DNA of 30,129 nucleotides from a virus. How positions within the stretch are numbered: the stretch's first letter is position 1; every line of letters starts with the position of its first letter. A model generated the notes under the pieces. It was not told where the DNA came from. It saw only the letters and a program-made list of their open reading frames with translations, and ran no database searches. The position numbers and the translations under genes are program-made. Below are positions 1-7,485 of this stretch, piece after piece. The stretch covers positions 1 to 30,129 of the IMG/VR virus record IMGVR_UViG_3300047548_000630; one strand, written 5' to 3'.

Positions 1-1036
1 TTCTAAGGACTTTAGAACCTGCGGAGACATAACCGTAACTATCTGCTCCAATAGTTCCTGCATAAGGGATGGAACAATTTACAGGAAAACTTCGGATAAC
101 AGTTAAATCCAGTTTATTTATTTGTAACACTTCAACTGAACTTTGCTTGTATTTCCCATTACCTGCATGGTTAAGTACAATAACATTAAGAAAAGACTCG
201 ATGTGAGTATCACAGATAAGTAAGATAAAATCCGCTAGAATATCAGAAGTTAGAAGGATGTTTCCAGTAGAGTCGAGTTTAACCAATCTACCAGCGTTAA
301 GTGGTAAGTCGGCATCTACATTGGCAGGATAACTGGAATTTAAAACTCCGTAAAAATTGGTTGTATCTGAACAAAAGACTTCAGTAACACCTGATATTGA
401 AGTAGCAGGAATTGACCCATCTGTGATAGAGCCTTTGAGAACCACTTTATGCCCATCAGAATGTAGAAGAGTTATAAAAACAAGATTACCTAGGGAAGAT
501 ATATTGCAGATAGCTTTAAAACTTCCATAAGAACCCTGAGCTAGAAAAGTGAAGCTAGGGTAACGACTGGAGAATATCTTAGCTATAGCTCCAGTTGGAA
601 TGTTGTGTACAACACTTCCACCAGAGTATAGGTCTTTTCCAGAATTTCCTTCCCCTAAGTGAATTGCTAGGAAACCTCCAGTTGCTTCAGGAGCTAGTGC
701 TTCATAAACTGGGTGATATGTGTAAGCAGAATTTCTATCAAAAGTGCTTATACCTAGACCGTAAGTGAAGGGGCTGGATAGGAGATTCCCAGAAGAGTCA
801 ATATCCAGACCCCTGAATCCGCTTAGAGTATCTACTAGATAACTTTGTGTAGGGTTAATCAGTACAGGTACGAGTTCTTCCCCAAACAAGGTAGTATCTA
901 CTTTACAAAAGTAACCCTTGGAATGTTTATCTCCCGCAAACCAAACCTCAGTACCAAAGTCTTTACCTGTGAAGAGTTCTATAGTTGCTTGTAAAATTTG
1001 TCTAGCTTTTTTCGCAGGGCTGAATATAGGAATCAT
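1..1036 (-). CDS. Large protein at end of tail-tip operon, beta-propeller-like, cut by left edge
   Basis: Reading the minus strand from an ATG at 1036 gives an open frame with no stop through position 1, so about 345 codons are visible and the C-terminus is outside the window. The start is supported by GGAG five bases upstream, which overlaps the end of the preceding gene. I do not recognise the family. The visible protein is rich in Gly, Ser, Thr and aliphatic residues, with beta-type segments such as GLDIDSSGNLL and GRLVKLDSTGNILL that recur like blades of a propeller (NHL/YncE-like look). There is no signal peptide or membrane segment. Its position after the tip and fibre genes suggests a virion surface or receptor-binding component; that is inference from context only. 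Confidence 0.75.
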   Translation of the reverse strand, partial: MIPIFSPAKKARQILQATIELFTGKDFGTEVWFAGDKHSKGYFCKVDTTLFGEELVPVLINPTQSYLVDTLSGFRGLDIDSSGNLLSSPFTYGLGISTFDRNSAYTYHPVYEALAPEATGGFLAIHLGEGNSGKDLYSGGSVVHNIPTGAIAKIFSSRYPSFTFLAQGSYGSFKAICNISSLGNLVFITLLHSDGHKVVLKGSITDGSIPATSISGVTEVFCSDTTNFYGVLNSSYPANVDADLPLNAGRLVKLDSTGNILLTSDILADFILLICDTHIESFLNVIVLNHAGNGKYKQSSVEVLQINKLDLTVIRSFPVNCSIPYAGTIGADSYGYVSAGSKVLR

Positions 1037-1046
1037 AAATTCTCCA

Positions 1047-1463
1047 TTAGTGGCTTTCAAAAATGCTAAGTTGTCCTGCGCCTGCTTTACCAATAACTGA
1101 CAGAGAAGTTTTACCATTAAGTAAAATAGGTGGGAAAGGGATACCAGCACTGATAAAGAAGGACGTTCCACCAGCAGTTGCAGTTCCACCGAGTTTAACC
1201 CAGCAGTCTTCAGTTGGAGTTATCAGGATTCTTTTAGTAGAAGCATTAAAAGTTGCGCTAGTTGTAGAACTTCCTGCAGTAAAGTCCACAGTTTGACAAA
1301 CTACCTCAGATATATATTGATTTGTTTTAGTTGCAAGGTTACTGGCATCTCCAGTACCAACACCACTTCCACCTAAGTCTGCTTTAGTCAGGTATTCCAC
1401 CCCACCATCAGCTTCTTGGATAGTTTCTGCGGTCTTTTTAACCGCCAATAAGACTGTATCCAT
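1047..1463 (-). CDS. Small beta-rich tail-module protein (138 aa)
   Basis: A complete 138-residue frame on the minus strand, starting at ATG 1463 with AGGAATA upstream. The N-terminal 50 residues are polar and look helical or linker-like. The C-terminal 85 residues alternate beta strands and turns (RILITPTEDCWVKLGG, then AGIPFPPILLNG and a final LSIFE strand). This resembles the small beta-sandwich proteins often found next to siphovirus fibre genes, but I cannot name a family. It lies 10 bases before the next gene in the same direction, so co-translation is likely. A structural or fibre-accessory role is inferred from neighbours. The frame on the opposite strand here is a shadow. Confidence 0.72.
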   Translation of the reverse strand: MDTVLLAVKKTAETIQEADGGVEYLTKADLGGSGVGTGDASNLATKTNQYISEVVCQTVDFTAGSSTTSATFNASTKRILITPTEDCWVKLGGTATAGGTSFFISAGIPFPPILLNGKTSLSVIGKAGAGQLSIFESH

Positions 1464-1492
1464 AGTATATTCCTATGTTATTTTGTAAAATA

Positions 1493-1588
1493 CTAAGTTA
1501 ATCCAAAACCGTAGATTAACCATTCAGTTGTTGCAATTTTAATAGCTGCCGTGTTATTAATCCCTTTGAAATTTGATAGATTAATCAT
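1493..1588 (-). CDS. Possible 31-residue mini-protein coupled to the tail-fibre gene
   Basis: The ATG at 1588 overlaps the TGA of the fibre gene (ATGA arrangement typical of translational coupling). The frame runs 31 codons (starts MINLSNFKG, ends YGFGLT) to TAG at 1493-1495. No strong ribosome site precedes it, only a weak purine stretch. No function is recognisable. It could instead be untranslated spacer; the coupled stop-start junction is the main support. Confidence 0.4.
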   Translation of the reverse strand: MINLSNFKGINNTAAIKIATTEWLIYGFGLT

Positions 1589-2652
1589 GTTACGTCTATT
1601 TCTTCGGAAATAATCAAGGATGATTGCAACGCACCGCCAAACACTGCGCCAGCCGTGCCGCCGTTTATACTTAGCGTTTTAGAAGATGGTGAGCCTACAC
1701 GAACACTAATATTAATGGCATTGGTTGTGTTCGGAGTGTATTCGGCATAAACAGGTAATGACATTGGTGCTTCTGTCGCTGCTGTTGTAATAAAAGTATG
1801 TCCAGCACTTAACGCATCTGTGCTAAGGTTTGAAAACACACTTGCAATAACTCTGCTTGTTTCATTTGCCGCTACCCATAAATTTGCTGAAATTTTTAAC
1901 GTACTGTTGCTAGATTTTGGCGTAATAGTTTTAGTTAAAACCAATGTTCCCTCGGTTGATTGCGGTTTTGTGTTGTCGTAAGGAATTGACGCGGTAGTGT
2001 TGGAATAAGTGCTACTAATGTTGCTCACTTGCTGCAATTTTAGACTTAACGCGCTTAGATTGCTGTTTGTACCGCCGCGACTAAGGTTTAGTGTTCCACT
2101 AATATTTGTAGTGTTCGCTGATAGATTCAAGAAACTAACATTACCCGCAGTTACATTCGTGGCATTGCCATTACAGTTTGTTAGATTGCCGCTTTGTGGT
2201 GTGCCTAAAATGGGAGTGGTAAAATTTGCATTCGTCAACGTGGCATTAGTGTTTAACACTACGCTACCACTGCCATTAGTAGTCAAAAATTGCGCTGTGC
2301 CATTGCTACCAAACCCTGCAATAGTTGAAGCGTTGCCTTTATGCCCTGATTGTGTCCAGTTTAAATTAGATAACGCACTATGCTCTGATGATTGAGTAAT
2401 ATTGTTAATACTAGCTAACTGCGATTCATTGACATAGCGTTTATCTATGCTGTCTGAAATGTTTGCGGTAGTCAGCGTGACATTACCAGTCAATGCTTGA
2501 CCGTTGATAGTTAGGTTAGCATTGGCTTTAGCTTCTTGGTTGCTTTGTAACTCTTCAATATCCGTCTTAGCAGCTAAAGCTAAGGCTCTTATTTCTGCGG
2601 AAGTTATTAGACTACCAGCTAGAGGTTTTGTAGCATCTATTGTACTTGGCAT
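1585..2652 (-). CDS. Tail fibre protein with GTPxSG repeats and conserved distal domain
   Basis: A 355-residue minus-strand gene starting at ATG 2652, with AGAGAG upstream. Residues 1-70 form a helical, Gln/Ala-rich head that probably attaches to the tail. A low-complexity Asn/Thr-rich shaft follows, containing ILGTPQSGNLTN and SGTLNLSRGGTN, motifs common in phage side-fibre shafts. The last 130 residues are a beta-rich domain beginning near SIPYDNTKPQ and ending in IISEEIDVT, of the kind found at the tip of many unrelated phage fibres, likely the host-binding part. The gene is visibly richer in G+C than its neighbours (55% and about 42% in two 60-base lines counted, versus about 32% in a flanking line), which suggests recent acquisition as a host-range cassette. 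Host receptor binding is inferred. Confidence 0.82.
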   Translation of the reverse strand: MPSTIDATKPLAGSLITSAEIRALALAAKTDIEELQSNQEAKANANLTINGQALTGNVTLTTANISDSIDKRYVNESQLASINNITQSSEHSALSNLNWTQSGHKGNASTIAGFGSNGTAQFLTTNGSGSVVLNTNATLTNANFTTPILGTPQSGNLTNCNGNATNVTAGNVSFLNLSANTTNISGTLNLSRGGTNSNLSALSLKLQQVSNISSTYSNTTASIPYDNTKPQSTEGTLVLTKTITPKSSNSTLKISANLWVAANETSRVIASVFSNLSTDALSAGHTFITTAATEAPMSLPVYAEYTPNTTNAINISVRVGSPSSKTLSINGGTAGAVFGGALQSSLIISEEIDVT

Positions 2653-2664
2653 TTTTATATCTCT

Positions 2665-5052
2665 CTAAATAGTTACTTGACCATCGTATCTTAGATAGCC
2701 TGTATCATAATAAGCATCGTTATCATATCTTACTTCGTGGAAAGTATATTGCACAGCTTTACTAGGAAGTTCAATGTTATTATAAGCCACTATACTAAAA
2801 AAGTATATGACATTTTTAACATCAACAGGGGCTTGAAAGTTGTAACTCTTTGAATTTACAGTAGCTTGTCCTGATGTTCCTGTAGAAGTAGTCCAAGTTA
2901 TCTGATAAGAATACACTCTATCGGGATAAGTTGTATGTTCCCAAGTTAAAAGGAAGTGTTTATGTACTATATCAGCTAAGTTAGTATGGTCGCTTACCGC
3001 AATATTGGTAACAGCCGCTACTTTTCCAATAGCAACATCTTGAAAGTTGTTTGTCGAAGGGAGTGTAACAACTTGTTCCACAAAATCATACTTTCTTTCA
3101 TCGTATTTTGTAGCCTCTATTAGGTAAGTATCTTCTTCTTTAGTAATGTTTGTAACCTTATAGGCTGTAGTCCGTTCAGACTTTTGAATAAATAAGCTAT
3201 CAGGTACAAGAGTTAGTGTTCCAGCATAAGCCGCAGATACTTCTGTCAAAGTTCCAGAGGTTTCTTCTAGCATAAGTTCTGTTGGAGTTCCATCTTCGGC
3301 ATAGACTATTAGTGTTGTAATACCTGCTAAGGTAATTGGACGGTCTAATATAAGACTTATGCCGACAGGACTAGAAGTATAGCTAACAACTTTACCAGTC
3401 TCCACAATATCAAACATATTACTATCATGGATTCTTATTGGACTTCCTTTGTGTAGAAGGACTGCTTCAATAAGACATCTAAATTGAACAATCCCATCTC
3501 CTTCCAAGTCTATCATTAGACTATCCCATAAAAGGTTTCTTCCTTTTCGTATAGCAGTAGGTACGGAAGCACAGCCTAACATAAGAAAGTCCGAACTTGT
3601 ATAGCCATAAAGGTCAATGAAATGTCCTCTAGGAAGTCCTAAGAAATCTTCTAATTCATCTACCAATACTGTAACAGTTCTTGTTCTATTTCGATTGTTA
3701 ATTTCCTGAATAGTTACATTGATTTGGGTATTATTATCTGTAATATCTGCACTAGCATATTCAAAGATACCATTCTGCACGTTTTGGTTTGTAAAGATAA
3801 TACTTTGGTCAATCTCGGCTTCTGAGAATCTTCTGTCCCAAACAATAGATACTAAGCCACCATATTCTACTAACTCTGCATTTCCCAAAGTAAGCATATC
3901 ATCTCTAGCTACTTTAACATCCTTTCTTTCATAGAATTGTCTATTGAGAGTATATCTTCGTTCTGTAATAACAGGCGCACCGTCATATTCTTGGTACGAA
4001 AGTAGCTCGTCACAGTATCGTGCATATTCTTCAAAAGTAAAATGAGCAATAAGTTCTTTTGGAATATCACATCCAACAGGATAACGGATTCCATCCACCT
4101 CGAAATAAAGCCAATCACTAAGAAAGTTATAAATGCACCAACTTAAGTTGTTACTATAGCGAAAAGCAGGAAGTCCTGCTACAGTATGGAAAGTTCCATC
4201 CCACGGTATTCGACTAGGGTCTGTGGGAGAAACCCAAGTTGTTCCATTAGAATATAATCCTAAGTCGGCGTTATAATAGTTAGTTGATGGCATCATTAGT
4301 TTAATACCAGAACCTCTTACGGAGACTGTTGGTATTCTGTTAGCAGTTTGGGAAGCATCTTCCAATCTTATAGCTATAAGAGCCGAATGAGGGTAGTTAC
4401 TAACATTTTCCATACTATAATATGTAACGTATGGAATGTTCATAGTAACTTGGTCATCTAATGGAAACAAAGAATCTGCACTATGTACTATTCTAAAGCC
4501 CCATTCATGGTCTCCATTATTCGTAGCTGGTCTATAAACTCTAAACAATGCCTGATATTGTCCGTCAGATTTTCCAATAACATTCTGTCTATTTACATAA
4601 ACATCTACAGGAGTTGTATAGCTATCCATTGTGTAAAGGTCAAAGAAAACCATAGCATAAACGGAATCACCTTCTGGAGTTATATGGACAACCTGAGTAA
4701 AGTTTACTGCAATATCTACATACTCATAATCTCCTGATACAGGTCTTACAACTCCTGTAGGGTCTTCATAAGGAAGAGGAACATCAACACCGTCAGTAAT
4801 AGCTGTGGAGTTTAGATGTGCAATGGATGCTTGGTTGACTTCTCCAAAAGTAAAAGACCAACTAGCTGTGAACTCTCCCAAACTTACATCATCTAGGTAA
4901 ATATCTTCAATGTTTGTGATTTCACCTTCCGAAACAACAAACAACATATATAATGATTGGGTTGTTTTTAAGTTAGCAGGGTAGTCAACAGGTTGGGAAG
5001 GTGCGCTACCACCTTCCCCGTATAGTCTAGGTAAATTAGAAGTTTCCATCAT
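2665..5052 (-). CDS. J: Tip attachment / central fibre protein, lambda gpJ-like
   Basis: A 795-residue protein, shorter than lambda gpJ (1,132 residues). The N-terminal half carries the gpJ pattern: a segment NLKTTQSLYMLFVVSEGEI near residues 33-51, then a stretch with WDGTF followed by SNNLSWCIYNFLSD, matching the lambda W-S/D-G-x-F ... NN-x-AWC motif of the gpJ tip hub. The C-terminal part contains a fibronectin-type-III-like segment (LLTWEHTTYPDRVYSYQITW) and ends in a short beta tail. I place the start at ATG 5052, overlapping the TGA of the gpI gene by four bases, with GGATGAG upstream; a TTG at 5067 would be less usual. The protein should cap the tail tip and carry the host-binding end. 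Gene order L-K-I-J supports the call. Confidence 0.9.
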   Translation of the reverse strand: MMETSNLPRLYGEGGSAPSQPVDYPANLKTTQSLYMLFVVSEGEITNIEDIYLDDVSLGEFTASWSFTFGEVNQASIAHLNSTAITDGVDVPLPYEDPTGVVRPVSGDYEYVDIAVNFTQVVHITPEGDSVYAMVFFDLYTMDSYTTPVDVYVNRQNVIGKSDGQYQALFRVYRPATNNGDHEWGFRIVHSADSLFPLDDQVTMNIPYVTYYSMENVSNYPHSALIAIRLEDASQTANRIPTVSVRGSGIKLMMPSTNYYNADLGLYSNGTTWVSPTDPSRIPWDGTFHTVAGLPAFRYSNNLSWCIYNFLSDWLYFEVDGIRYPVGCDIPKELIAHFTFEEYARYCDELLSYQEYDGAPVITERRYTLNRQFYERKDVKVARDDMLTLGNAELVEYGGLVSIVWDRRFSEAEIDQSIIFTNQNVQNGIFEYASADITDNNTQINVTIQEINNRNRTRTVTVLVDELEDFLGLPRGHFIDLYGYTSSDFLMLGCASVPTAIRKGRNLLWDSLMIDLEGDGIVQFRCLIEAVLLHKGSPIRIHDSNMFDIVETGKVVSYTSSPVGISLILDRPITLAGITTLIVYAEDGTPTELMLEETSGTLTEVSAAYAGTLTLVPDSLFIQKSERTTAYKVTNITKEEDTYLIEATKYDERKYDFVEQVVTLPSTNNFQDVAIGKVAAVTNIAVSDHTNLADIVHKHFLLTWEHTTYPDRVYSYQITWTTSTGTSGQATVNSKSYNFQAPVDVKNVIYFFSIVAYNNIELPSKAVQYTFHEVRYDNDAYYDTGYLRYDGQVTI

Positions 5053-5735
5053 ACAAATCTCATCCAATTAGAAGGATAGTTCATACCTTCTGCAAAAGTA
5101 GCTACAGGAATTACATCAGTATAAACAGGCAAAGTTTGTTCCAATCGTAGCCCAATCCGAACTCCCCCAAACAAACAATTACCAAAAACAACAGGAACAC
5201 TTCCTCCTTGTTCAGTTATATTCGGAACACCATTAAATAACTTAGATAGTTGGGAAGGGTCTTGGTTATTGTCTAGTTTGTTTTGGGGTGTTAAGGCTCT
5301 AACTAACATACCTAGCCCGATAACGAGACCAATAGTAACTACGGTAGCAACAGCATAACCTGCAATAGCAGCACCTAAACCTACAGTTGCTACTAAAGTA
5401 CCCGCCGCAGCCGCAGCAGATACCGCCGCCGCAGTTGTCCCAGCTATAGCAGCCATAGTGGTTGTAGCTATAGTAGTAAAAAGAGCCTCCCCTTCTAGCT
5501 TAGGACAAATAACTAAGATTGGGTATTCTGAGAAATCAAAATCTAACATTGTCGGTAAGATTGGAAAAGCCTTTTCTTTCTTTTCATCGTATAGCGAATA
5601 GCAAAGTTCCTTCGTAGCAACCTGTTTAAAAATCTTTGGCTTATTTACTCGAAGATAATCATAAAGTTGGACAAGATTAGGTATGTTTGCCTCAAAACTT
5701 TCTTCGTATTCTGGTGTATAGAAAATTATTTTCAT
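5049..5735 (-). CDS. I: Tail assembly protein, lambda gpI-like
   Basis: A 228-residue protein. Residues 1-80 look like the ubiquitin-like N-terminal domain of gpI (MKIIFYTPEYEES start). Residues 81-150 form a long Ala/Gly/Val-rich hydrophobic stretch. The C-terminal region has the family signature FNGVPNITEQGGSVPVVFG followed by a GGVRIG segment. The chosen ATG at 5735 sits one base after the gpK stop and is preceded by GGAAAC; a longer frame reaching 5804 would run into the gpK gene and adds an unlikely leader. The four-base overlap with the gpJ gene suggests coupled translation. In lambda, gpI acts in initiating tail-tip assembly and is not abundant in the mature virion; the same role is inferred here. 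Confidence 0.88.
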   Translation of the reverse strand: MKIIFYTPEYEESFEANIPNLVQLYDYLRVNKPKIFKQVATKELCYSLYDEKKEKAFPILPTMLDFDFSEYPILVICPKLEGEALFTTIATTTMAAIAGTTAAAVSAAAAAGTLVATVGLGAAIAGYAVATVVTIGLVIGLGMLVRALTPQNKLDNNQDPSQLSKLFNGVPNITEQGGSVPVVFGNCLFGGVRIGLRLEQTLPVYTDVIPVATFAEGMNYPSNWMRFV

Positions 5736-5736
5736 C

Positions 5737-6516
5737 TTAGTTTCCGATAGCAGGATGACGGTATACTTTTGTAATCTTATTAAGATAAAGTTCCAAAGGT
5801 TCAATCTTTGAATACTCTCCTTGATTCAGGATTTGTCCATTTCCAAGATAAATCATAGCATGATTATCTCTAAAACCAAGAATGGAAGTAATCAAAAGGT
5901 CTCCTTTTTGAAGTTTTCCTGTTTGGGTAATATCTATAAGATTGTTACTTTTAATAGAAGCATCTACGTTATCTTGTTGAAGAAGATTCTGTGCTTGTAG
6001 TTGGTTATCTTCCAAGACCCTTTTAACTAAATCCGCCCAAGATTTTTTCTCAGTAAGATGGTCAGTTAGAGGAATCTTAATGTCAATGTCAAACTCAAAA
6101 TGGTAGTAGTCTCGAATTAGACAGCCACAATCGGAAACTCCAAAGATATAAGGACGGTTTAGGTAATCTTTGGAAGGGTCGGGAGGTACTTTAATAGGTT
6201 GAAAGTATTGTCCATTGTAGAGCGCGGCTATATACAAAGGAAGTCCTAGTTCAATAGCTAAAGTAAGGTCAGCCATTGAGGGTGTTTGGATATGTAGATG
6301 ATTCTTTTGAGTATGAGAATGGATAACTGCATAGATAGAATCTTTTTGGTCTAAGAAACGCAAAGGACATAGTTCAAAAGACTTATTAGGTTCTTTGGAC
6401 AGGTTAGTTTGTTCATAGAAAGTTCCATCTTTATAGATATAGCCGCACATTTCATTTGGAAAAGCTCTTCTAGTAGCTAATTCTATTTGCATTAAGGTTT
6501 CTTTTGGAAGTTTCAT
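5737..6516 (-). CDS. K: Tail tip peptidase with JAMM and NlpC/P60 domains, lambda gpK-like
   Basis: A 259-residue two-domain protein. Residues 1-110 match a JAB/MPN metalloprotease fold with an apparently complete JAMM set: E22, H66, H68, S80 and D83 (HSHT followed by PSMADL). Residues 120-255 match NlpC/P60, with nucleophile C130 in SDCGCLIRDYY and H219 in DNHAMIYLGN. Both catalytic sets look intact. The family cleaves peptide cross-links of peptidoglycan and helps assemble or open the tail tip during infection. The start at ATG 6516 is supported by a strong AGAGGAG. It lies between gpL-like and gpI-like genes, as in lambda. Confidence 0.92.
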   Translation of the reverse strand: MKLPKETLMQIELATRRAFPNEMCGYIYKDGTFYEQTNLSKEPNKSFELCPLRFLDQKDSIYAVIHSHTQKNHLHIQTPSMADLTLAIELGLPLYIAALYNGQYFQPIKVPPDPSKDYLNRPYIFGVSDCGCLIRDYYHFEFDIDIKIPLTDHLTEKKSWADLVKRVLEDNQLQAQNLLQQDNVDASIKSNNLIDITQTGKLQKGDLLITSILGFRDNHAMIYLGNGQILNQGEYSKIEPLELYLNKITKVYRHPAIGN

Positions 6517-6537
6517 AAGTATCTCCTCTTATAGCTA

Positions 6538-7062
6538 TTAAGTTTGTTTCGAGAAACTCAAGCCTTCAAAGCGCATCTTAGGACGCGAATCCCGTAACAT
6601 TTGTCGGCGAGGAAACTTCATCTGTTTAAAATTAGTATAAGTTCCCAACCCATAGACTAATTGTCCTGCTTGCTTTGATAGCATTTGGTCTATTTTAAAA
6701 CTTCGTTTCATCAAAAACAAGGGTGTACTAGCTAAAGCAGTGTCTCCAACATAGCTATCCGTCGTCTGAATATAAGTTACCTTAGCCCCCTTTAAATTCG
6801 GAAGCTGGTAGATAGCTGACAACCAATAAGCATCTCTCTTAGCTAGGGCTAACTTTGGAGTATCATTCGCATTAGTCTCATTAAAAGTAACATCACTGAT
6901 TGTCAATGGGAAGGCAGAAAAATCTTTGTTATTCCAATAGATAACACCATTTCTAATGGAATTGGTAAGTCTATACTCAACTCCTTTAAATACTATCTCA
7001 AACAGTTCAATAATATTAGGCAGTTCAGTCTGCTGAATAAGTTGTAAATTTTCATCAGTCAT
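6538..7062 (-). CDS. L: Minor tail protein, lambda gpL-like, lacking the Fe-S cysteines
   Basis: From ATG 7062 the protein has 174 residues. The N-terminal domain follows gpL: IIELFEIVFKGVEYRLTN, then IYWNNKDFSAFPLTIS, then a PKLALAKRDAYWLSAIYQLPNLKGAKV block like the PTLTVSN...LVGGTVVRR region of lambda. The C-terminus FPRRQMLRDSRPKMRFEGLSF aligns with the lambda end, but none of the cysteines are present; the whole protein from 7062 has no Cys. An in-frame TTG at 7122 would add 20 residues, but it has no ribosome site and lies in the promoter region. The ATG itself has only a weak AAAG upstream, so the start is uncertain. The product is expected at the tail tip between gpM-like and gpJ-like proteins. 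Confidence 0.82.
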   Translation of the reverse strand: MTDENLQLIQQTELPNIIELFEIVFKGVEYRLTNSIRNGVIYWNNKDFSAFPLTISDVTFNETNANDTPKLALAKRDAYWLSAIYQLPNLKGAKVTYIQTTDSYVGDTALASTPLFLMKRSFKIDQMLSKQAGQLVYGLGTYTNFKQMKFPRRQMLRDSRPKMRFEGLSFSKQT

Positions 7063-7069
7063 ATTAACT

Positions 7070-7098
7070 TTGACAAAGTAAGTTGTTTTAAGTATATT
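7070..7098 (+). promoter_or_regulatory. Strong sigma70-type rightward promoter
   Basis: TTGACA at 7070-7075, a spacer of exactly 17 bases, then TATATT at 7093-7098: a perfect -35 and a five-of-six -10. Transcription would begin near 7105 and read into the gene at 7159 and the terminase genes. It lies inside the leader of the divergent gpL-like gene. It is a good candidate for the main promoter of the packaging and head operon. Confidence 0.72.
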
Positions 7099-7122
7099 AC
7101 CATACCAACAGAACTCATACAA
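7094..7122 (-). promoter_or_regulatory. Candidate leftward promoter for the tail-tip operon
   Basis: On the minus strand, TTGTAT is followed after 17 bases by TAATAT, with TG one base upstream of that hexamer (extended -10 pattern). Transcription would begin near 7087 and leave a leader of about 25 bases before ATG 7062. The match to consensus is modest. Its -10 region overlaps the -10 of the rightward promoter, so the two may compete. Confidence 0.4.
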
Positions 7123-7158
7123 ATAAACTTAACGCTTCAAACATATAAAGGTTGTCTT

Positions 7159-7482
7159 ATGAATAGTGAAACTAACTTTGGCGTGAAAGCCGAAGACATA
7201 GATAGACGAGACCATAAGTTGGAACAAAGATTTATCCAACTGCTAGAGCAACACTCACGAGAAGAAGAGAGAGTTATTAAAGACCTCCAATATCAGTTAT
7301 CTGAACTTAAACAATCGAATGATAATTTGGTAGCTAGTACCAGAGAAATCATAGAAGCCTATGATACAACTCAGAAAGCTATTAAAGTTTCTATTGGATT
7401 TGGAAAGTTTATAAAATTCATAGCTGGTATCTTAGTAGCTTTCTATGCTTTAATGAACTACCTACAACACGACCAACCTTAA
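7159..7482 (+). CDS. Small coiled-coil protein with one C-terminal membrane segment
   Basis: A 107-residue protein, first gene of the rightward operon, start ATG 7159 after AAAGG. Residues 15-75 are strongly charged and heptad-like (coiled coil). Residues about 78-100 (VSIGFGKFIKFIAGILVAFYALM) form one hydrophobic segment, and the tail is short. The layout resembles XhlA-type or other phage membrane accessory proteins, so a holin-associated or membrane-tethering role is possible, but I cannot assign a family. It is followed three bases later by the small terminase gene. A direct function in packaging is not supported by sequence. Confidence 0.75.
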   Translation: MNSETNFGVKAEDIDRRDHKLEQRFIQLLEQHSREEERVIKDLQYQLSELKQSNDNLVASTREIIEAYDTTQKAIKVSIGFGKFIKFIAGILVAFYALMNYLQHDQP

Positions 7483-7485
7483 GCT

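Noticed and set aside
2009-2395. 128-codon open frame on the plus strand
   Set aside because: It lies opposite the fibre gene, has Leu/Pro-rich shadow composition and no ribosome site.
5736-5804. Longer gpI frame
   Set aside because: The added residues are a shadow of the gpK gene end; ATG 5735 follows the gpK stop.
7063-7158. Packaging (cos) site before the terminase genes
   Set aside because: Position is suggestive, but I see no repeats or nick-site symmetry; the sequence is explained by promoters.
7000-7200. Inversion explained as an assembly error
   Set aside because: It cannot be ruled out, but overlapping promoters and normal coding to both sides make a natural divergent junction more likely; kept as the refutation test of the finding.
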